This document shows, in pieces, positions 60,763 to 64,000 of a stretch of 64,000 nucleotides of DNA. The notes under the pieces were generated by a model. That model was not told where the DNA came from and did not search any database. It saw nothing but the letters and a program-made list of their open reading frames with translations. The stretch's first letter is position 1; each line of letters starts with the position of its first letter. A program made the translations under genes and the position numbers. Source of the stretch: Bacteroidota bacterium (GTDB lineage Bacteria; Bacteroidota; Bacteroidia; Chitinophagales; Chitinophagaceae); contig JANYEA010000088.1 of the NCBI GenBank assembly GCA_025363385.1, forward strand, positions 1-64,000. Direction: 5' to 3'.

Positions 60763-61962
60763 ATGAGTGAGTCAAAGAAAGTTGTATTAGGATTCAGTGG
60801 CGGATTAGACACTACTTATTGCGTTAAATACCTAAGCGAAGACAAGGGCTATGAAGTGCATTCTATTATAGTAAATACCGGTGGATTTACAGAAGAGGAG
60901 CTAAAACAAATTGAACAACATGCCTACAGTTTAGGGGTTAAAACCCACACAACTGTAAATGCAGTGAAATCTTATTATGATAGCATTATCAAGTTTTTGA
61001 TTTTTGGCAATGTTTTAAAAAATAATACCTACCCATTAAGTGTAAGTGCCGAAAGATTAAGCCAGGCCTTACACATCGCAGAACATGCTAAGAAATTAAA
61101 TGCTGATGCTGTTGCCCATGGAAGTACGGGCGCTGGAAACGACCAGGTACGTTTTGACATGATCTTCCATATCATGATACCCGGTGTTGAAATTATAACA
61201 CCCATCCGTGATTTAAAATTGAGTAGAGAAACAGAAATCAGCTACCTCAAAGGAAAGGGTGTAAATATGAATTTCGAAAAATCGATGTACTCTATTAATA
61301 AAGGACTTTGGGGTACAAGTGTAGGTGGTAAAGAAACTTTGAATTCAAAAGGTATTTTACCTGAAGAAGCATGGCCAACTCAGGTTACTGCTACTGAAAG
61401 CAGGGAAGTGAAATTGCATTTCGAAAAAGGTGAACTAACAGGTATCGACAATCAAAATTTTCAACAACCCACTGAAGCAATTCAATATTTACAAACCATT
61501 GCAGGTGCTTATGGTGTTGGTAGAGATATTCATGTAGGGGATACCATCATCGGAATTAAAGGCCGTGTTGGTTTTGAAGCTGCTGCTCCAATGGTAATTC
61601 TTAAAGCACACCATGCTTTAGAAAAACATGTTTTAACCAAATGGCAATTAGGTTGGAAAGACCAGTTAGCACAGTTTTACGGAAACTGGTTACATGAAGG
61701 TCAAATTCTTGATCCCGTAATGCGCGATATTGAAGCCTTTCTTACACATAGTCAGGAAAATGTTACTGGAAATGTATTTGTTCAGCTATTGCCTTATCGT
61801 TTCCACGTTATTGGAATTGAATCGGCTTTTGATTTAATGAATAGCAAATTTGGCAAATACGGTGAAATGAATACCGGATTTACGGGAGATGATGTAAGAG
61901 GATTTAGTAAAATTTTTGGTAATCAAATATCGATCTGGCATAAAGTGAATCAAAGTTCTTAA
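60763..61962 (+). CDS. argG: Argininosuccinate synthase
   Basis: 399 residues, the normal length. The ATP-binding PP-loop is GFSGGLDT (10-17); AHGSTGAGNDQVRFD is the citrulline/aspartate region, and the C-terminal part has the multimerisation segment. It joins citrulline and aspartate to argininosuccinate in the cytosol. Second gene of the arginine operon, 51 bp after the acyltransferase, with the repeat in the gap. Confidence 0.97.
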   Translation: MSESKKVVLGFSGGLDTTYCVKYLSEDKGYEVHSIIVNTGGFTEEELKQIEQHAYSLGVKTHTTVNAVKSYYDSIIKFLIFGNVLKNNTYPLSVSAERLSQALHIAEHAKKLNADAVAHGSTGAGNDQVRFDMIFHIMIPGVEIITPIRDLKLSRETEISYLKGKGVNMNFEKSMYSINKGLWGTSVGGKETLNSKGILPEEAWPTQVTATESREVKLHFEKGELTGIDNQNFQQPTEAIQYLQTIAGAYGVGRDIHVGDTIIGIKGRVGFEAAAPMVILKAHHALEKHVLTKWQLGWKDQLAQFYGNWLHEGQILDPVMRDIEAFLTHSQENVTGNVFVQLLPYRFHVIGIESAFDLMNSKFGKYGEMNTGFTGDDVRGFSKIFGNQISIWHKVNQSS

Positions 61963-61984
61963 TCAACCAGGCAAATCATAGTAT

Positions 61985-62995
61985 ATGGCAAACGCGGCAA
62001 ATCCTAATAAAAAGATTCAAGTTGGCATTGTAGGAGGTGCTGGTTATACAGGTGGTGAATTAATACGCATTTTAGTAAATCACCCAAATACTGAAATACG
62101 ATTTGTTCATAGCAAAAGTAATGCTGGCAATCCCCTTTATAAAGTACACAACGACCTGATTGGAGAAACGGATTTGGTTTTTGCGGAACACCTTGAGCAA
62201 GACGTTGACGTTTTGTTTCTATGTGTAGGCCATGGGGATGCCAAGAAATTTTTAGCAGAAAATAGTGTAGCCTCTCATATTAGAATCATTGACCTATCAC
62301 AAGACTTTCGTTTAAATGCAAATAATATTATTTCAGATCGTGCATTTATTTATGGATTACCAGAATTGAATAAAAAAGAAATAAGAGCCGCACAAAATAT
62401 TGCCAATCCCGGTTGTTTTGCTACTGCTATTCAATTGGCATTAATCCCTTTGGCAAAGGCGGGAGTTTTAGACGATGTTTATACAACTGGCATAACCGGA
62501 TCTACTGGGGCTGGACAGAGCTTGAGTAACACTTCACATTTCAGTTGGCGCTCAAATAATATTTCTGCATATAAAACACTTCAACACCAACATCTAAATG
62601 AAATTTGCGAATCGCTTCAGCAGGCTTCAGGGAATCAATTAACCAAGAAAGAATTTATTCACTTTGTACCTTGGAGGGGAGACTTTACAAGAGGCATTTA
62701 CACAAGTAGCGTAACAAAATCATTGCTTGGATTAAATGAGATAAAAAAAATGTATCAGAATTTTTATGCAGATGCTGCTTTTACGCATATGAGTGATGCT
62801 ATGATTGATCTGAAACAAGTGGTGAATACAAATAAATGTCTTATTCATATAGAAAAACAAGGCGATAAAATTGCCATTCACTCAGCAATTGATAACTTAC
62901 TAAAAGGAGCTTCAGGACAGGCAGTACAAAATATGAATCTACTTTTTGGTTTAGATGAAGTTTCAGGGTTACGACTTAAGGCAAACTATTTCTAA
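61985..62995 (+). CDS. argC: N-acetyl-gamma-glutamyl-phosphate reductase
   Basis: 336 residues. NAD(P)-binding GGAGYTGGEL (17-26) and the catalytic Cys144 in NPGCFATA, with HxxxxTRG-like FVPWRGDFTRGI in the C-terminal half. It reduces N-acyl-glutamyl phosphate to the semialdehyde. It lies 22 bp after argG, consistent with an operon. Confidence 0.96.
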   Translation: MANAANPNKKIQVGIVGGAGYTGGELIRILVNHPNTEIRFVHSKSNAGNPLYKVHNDLIGETDLVFAEHLEQDVDVLFLCVGHGDAKKFLAENSVASHIRIIDLSQDFRLNANNIISDRAFIYGLPELNKKEIRAAQNIANPGCFATAIQLALIPLAKAGVLDDVYTTGITGSTGAGQSLSNTSHFSWRSNNISAYKTLQHQHLNEICESLQQASGNQLTKKEFIHFVPWRGDFTRGIYTSSVTKSLLGLNEIKKMYQNFYADAAFTHMSDAMIDLKQVVNTNKCLIHIEKQGDKIAIHSAIDNLLKGASGQAVQNMNLLFGLDEVSGLRLKANYF

Positions 62996-63055
62996 TTAGA
63001 ATTGGTTTGCCCAAACATAAAGATGAAACTGAATTTGAATTTTAAAAAAAATATC

Positions 63056-64000
63056 ATGAAACTTTTCGACGTATACCCTATCAATAACATCACCATCACT
63101 AAAGCCCTTGGTTCTTATGTATGGGATAATTTGGGGCAAGAATATTTAGACCTCTATGGCGGGCATGCAGTAATCTCTATTGGTCATACACATCCACATT
63201 ATGTGAAGCGTTTAACAGATCAATTAAATAAATTGGGCTTTTATTCTAATTCCATTAAAATACCTATTCAGGAAAAGCTTGCTAGTAAATTAGGAGATCT
63301 TAGTGGCAAGGAAGACTACCAACTTTTTCTTTGTAATAGCGGTGCAGAAGCCAATGAAAATGCGTTAAAAGCTGCTTCATTTTATAATGGCCGCAAAAAA
63401 ATTATATCATTTACAAAGGCTTTTCACGGTAGAACATCTTTGGCAGTAGCCGTTACAGACAATCCAAATATTATAGCTCCTGTTAATCAAACAGATCATG
63501 TGGTTTTTCTTCCTTTCAACAATTCCGAAGCTCTTAAAGTTTATTTTGAGGCTAATGGAAATGAAGTGTCTTCCGTTATCATAGAAGGCATACAGGGTGT
63601 AGGTGGTATTAATGTAGCAAGTACCGATTTCCTACAAACGATTCGTAGTCTCTGCAATCAATACAATGCTGTTTTCATCGCAGATAGTGTGCAATGTGGT
63701 TATGGCAGAACCGGGAAATTTTATGCCCACGATCATAGTGGTATTGATGCAGATATTTATTCGATGGCTAAGGGAATGGGTAATGGATTTCCAGTTGCTG
63801 GCATTTCTATCTCTCCCAAAATTCACTCGAAACATTATATGCTTGGTACCACATTTGGTGGTAACCATTTAGCTTGTGCAGCAGCATTAGCAGTATTGGA
63901 AATTATGGAACAAGACGCTTTGATGGCCAATGCAACTAAAATTGGAAATTATATTATGCATGAATTAGCAGTCTTTCCCAATATCAATGAAATTCGCGGA
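63056..64000 (+). CDS. argD: Acetylornithine/succinylornithine aminotransferase (partial)
   Basis: Open from the ATG at 63056 to the window end, 315 codons without a stop; the last 60 or so residues are missing. The start MKLFDVYPINNI is typical; an in-frame ATG at 63023 would add 11 residues. The PLP-binding lysine is Lys239 in SMAKGMGNGFPVAG, and the PLP aspartate is Asp210 in IADSVQCGYGRTGKF (most relatives have DEVQTG). It transaminates N-acyl-glutamate semialdehyde. It continues the operon, 60 bp after argC. Confidence 0.93.
   Translation, partial: MKLFDVYPINNITITKALGSYVWDNLGQEYLDLYGGHAVISIGHTHPHYVKRLTDQLNKLGFYSNSIKIPIQEKLASKLGDLSGKEDYQLFLCNSGAEANENALKAASFYNGRKKIISFTKAFHGRTSLAVAVTDNPNIIAPVNQTDHVVFLPFNNSEALKVYFEANGNEVSSVIIEGIQGVGGINVASTDFLQTIRSLCNQYNAVFIADSVQCGYGRTGKFYAHDHSGIDADIYSMAKGMGNGFPVAGISISPKIHSKHYMLGTTFGGNHLACAAALAVLEIMEQDALMANATKIGNYIMHELAVFPNINEIRG

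Overview
The window is AT-rich chromosomal DNA of a Bacteroidota bacterium, most likely from the Chitinophagales (Sediminibacterium/Hydrotalea-like). The evidence is a PorZ-type protein with a type IX secretion sorting domain, SusC-like outer-membrane barrel architecture, DUF4836 and DUF5606 proteins, PAS/CheY-like receivers of the 'LDINxPxxxGWDF' style, promoters of the TAnnTTTG type, and start codons without Shine-Dalgarno sequences. I see no rRNA, tRNA, CRISPR array, insertion sequence or phage gene. It reads as core genome with a few accessory-looking spots.

Layout. 1-339 carries no recognisable gene. 340-8406 holds an MMPL exporter, an AI-2E family permease, a PAP2-like membrane protein overlapping rpoN (sigma-54), a DegT-type aminotransferase resembling KdnA, a DsbA-like protein and a DUF5606 protein. 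8489-15077 holds an exported GH3/serine-hydrolase fusion, then a DUF4836 lipoprotein followed by an ABC ATPase and FtsX-like permease. 15078-19843 is a signalling cluster: a lipoprotein, a seven-helix membrane protein, a histidine kinase and a NarL-type regulator on the plus strand, flanked by two paralogous PAS-receiver proteins on the minus strand. Both intergenic regions of this cluster contain unusual predicted RNA structure. 20242-29543 holds PorZ, a YncE/phosphoesterase fusion, a PliI-like lysozyme inhibitor, the fused mutase IcmF and a DUF2147-like protein. 29811-43023 is mixed metabolism: GNAT, aldose epimerase, RidA, tsaB, an ArsR regulator next to a persulfide-dioxygenase/rhodanese fusion, an LpxL-like acyltransferase, nadB, long-form ispG, a class D beta-lactamase, kbl and a GH53 galactanase. 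43148-56562 holds an OmpR/histidine-kinase pair, an acyl-CoA ligase, a YitT protein, a PAS kinase with a single-domain receiver, comB, a SWIM-SNF2 helicase and a YHS lipoprotein. 56801-59629 is an outer-membrane barrel. 59750-64000 is the start of an arginine operon (N-acyltransferase, argG, argC, argD, cut by the window end).

The best-supported new observations are these. (1) A short leader ORF ends in Arg-Pro-Arg-Arg-Gly-Phe and a stop codon, between a promoter and the arginine operon, with hairpins over the Arg codons and the stop; this looks like translation-coupled attenuation of arginine synthesis. (2) A dense set of complementary segments, including a possible pseudoknot, precedes an intrinsic terminator on the minus strand upstream of the second PAS-receiver gene (19911-20203); this could be an sRNA or a riboswitch-like leader. 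(3) A run of eight C near the start of the first PAS-receiver gene could allow phase variation. (4) Four genes have a -7 element only 4-5 nt before their ATG, which predicts leaderless mRNAs. All of these rest on reading by eye; none has been tested by alignment or folding software.
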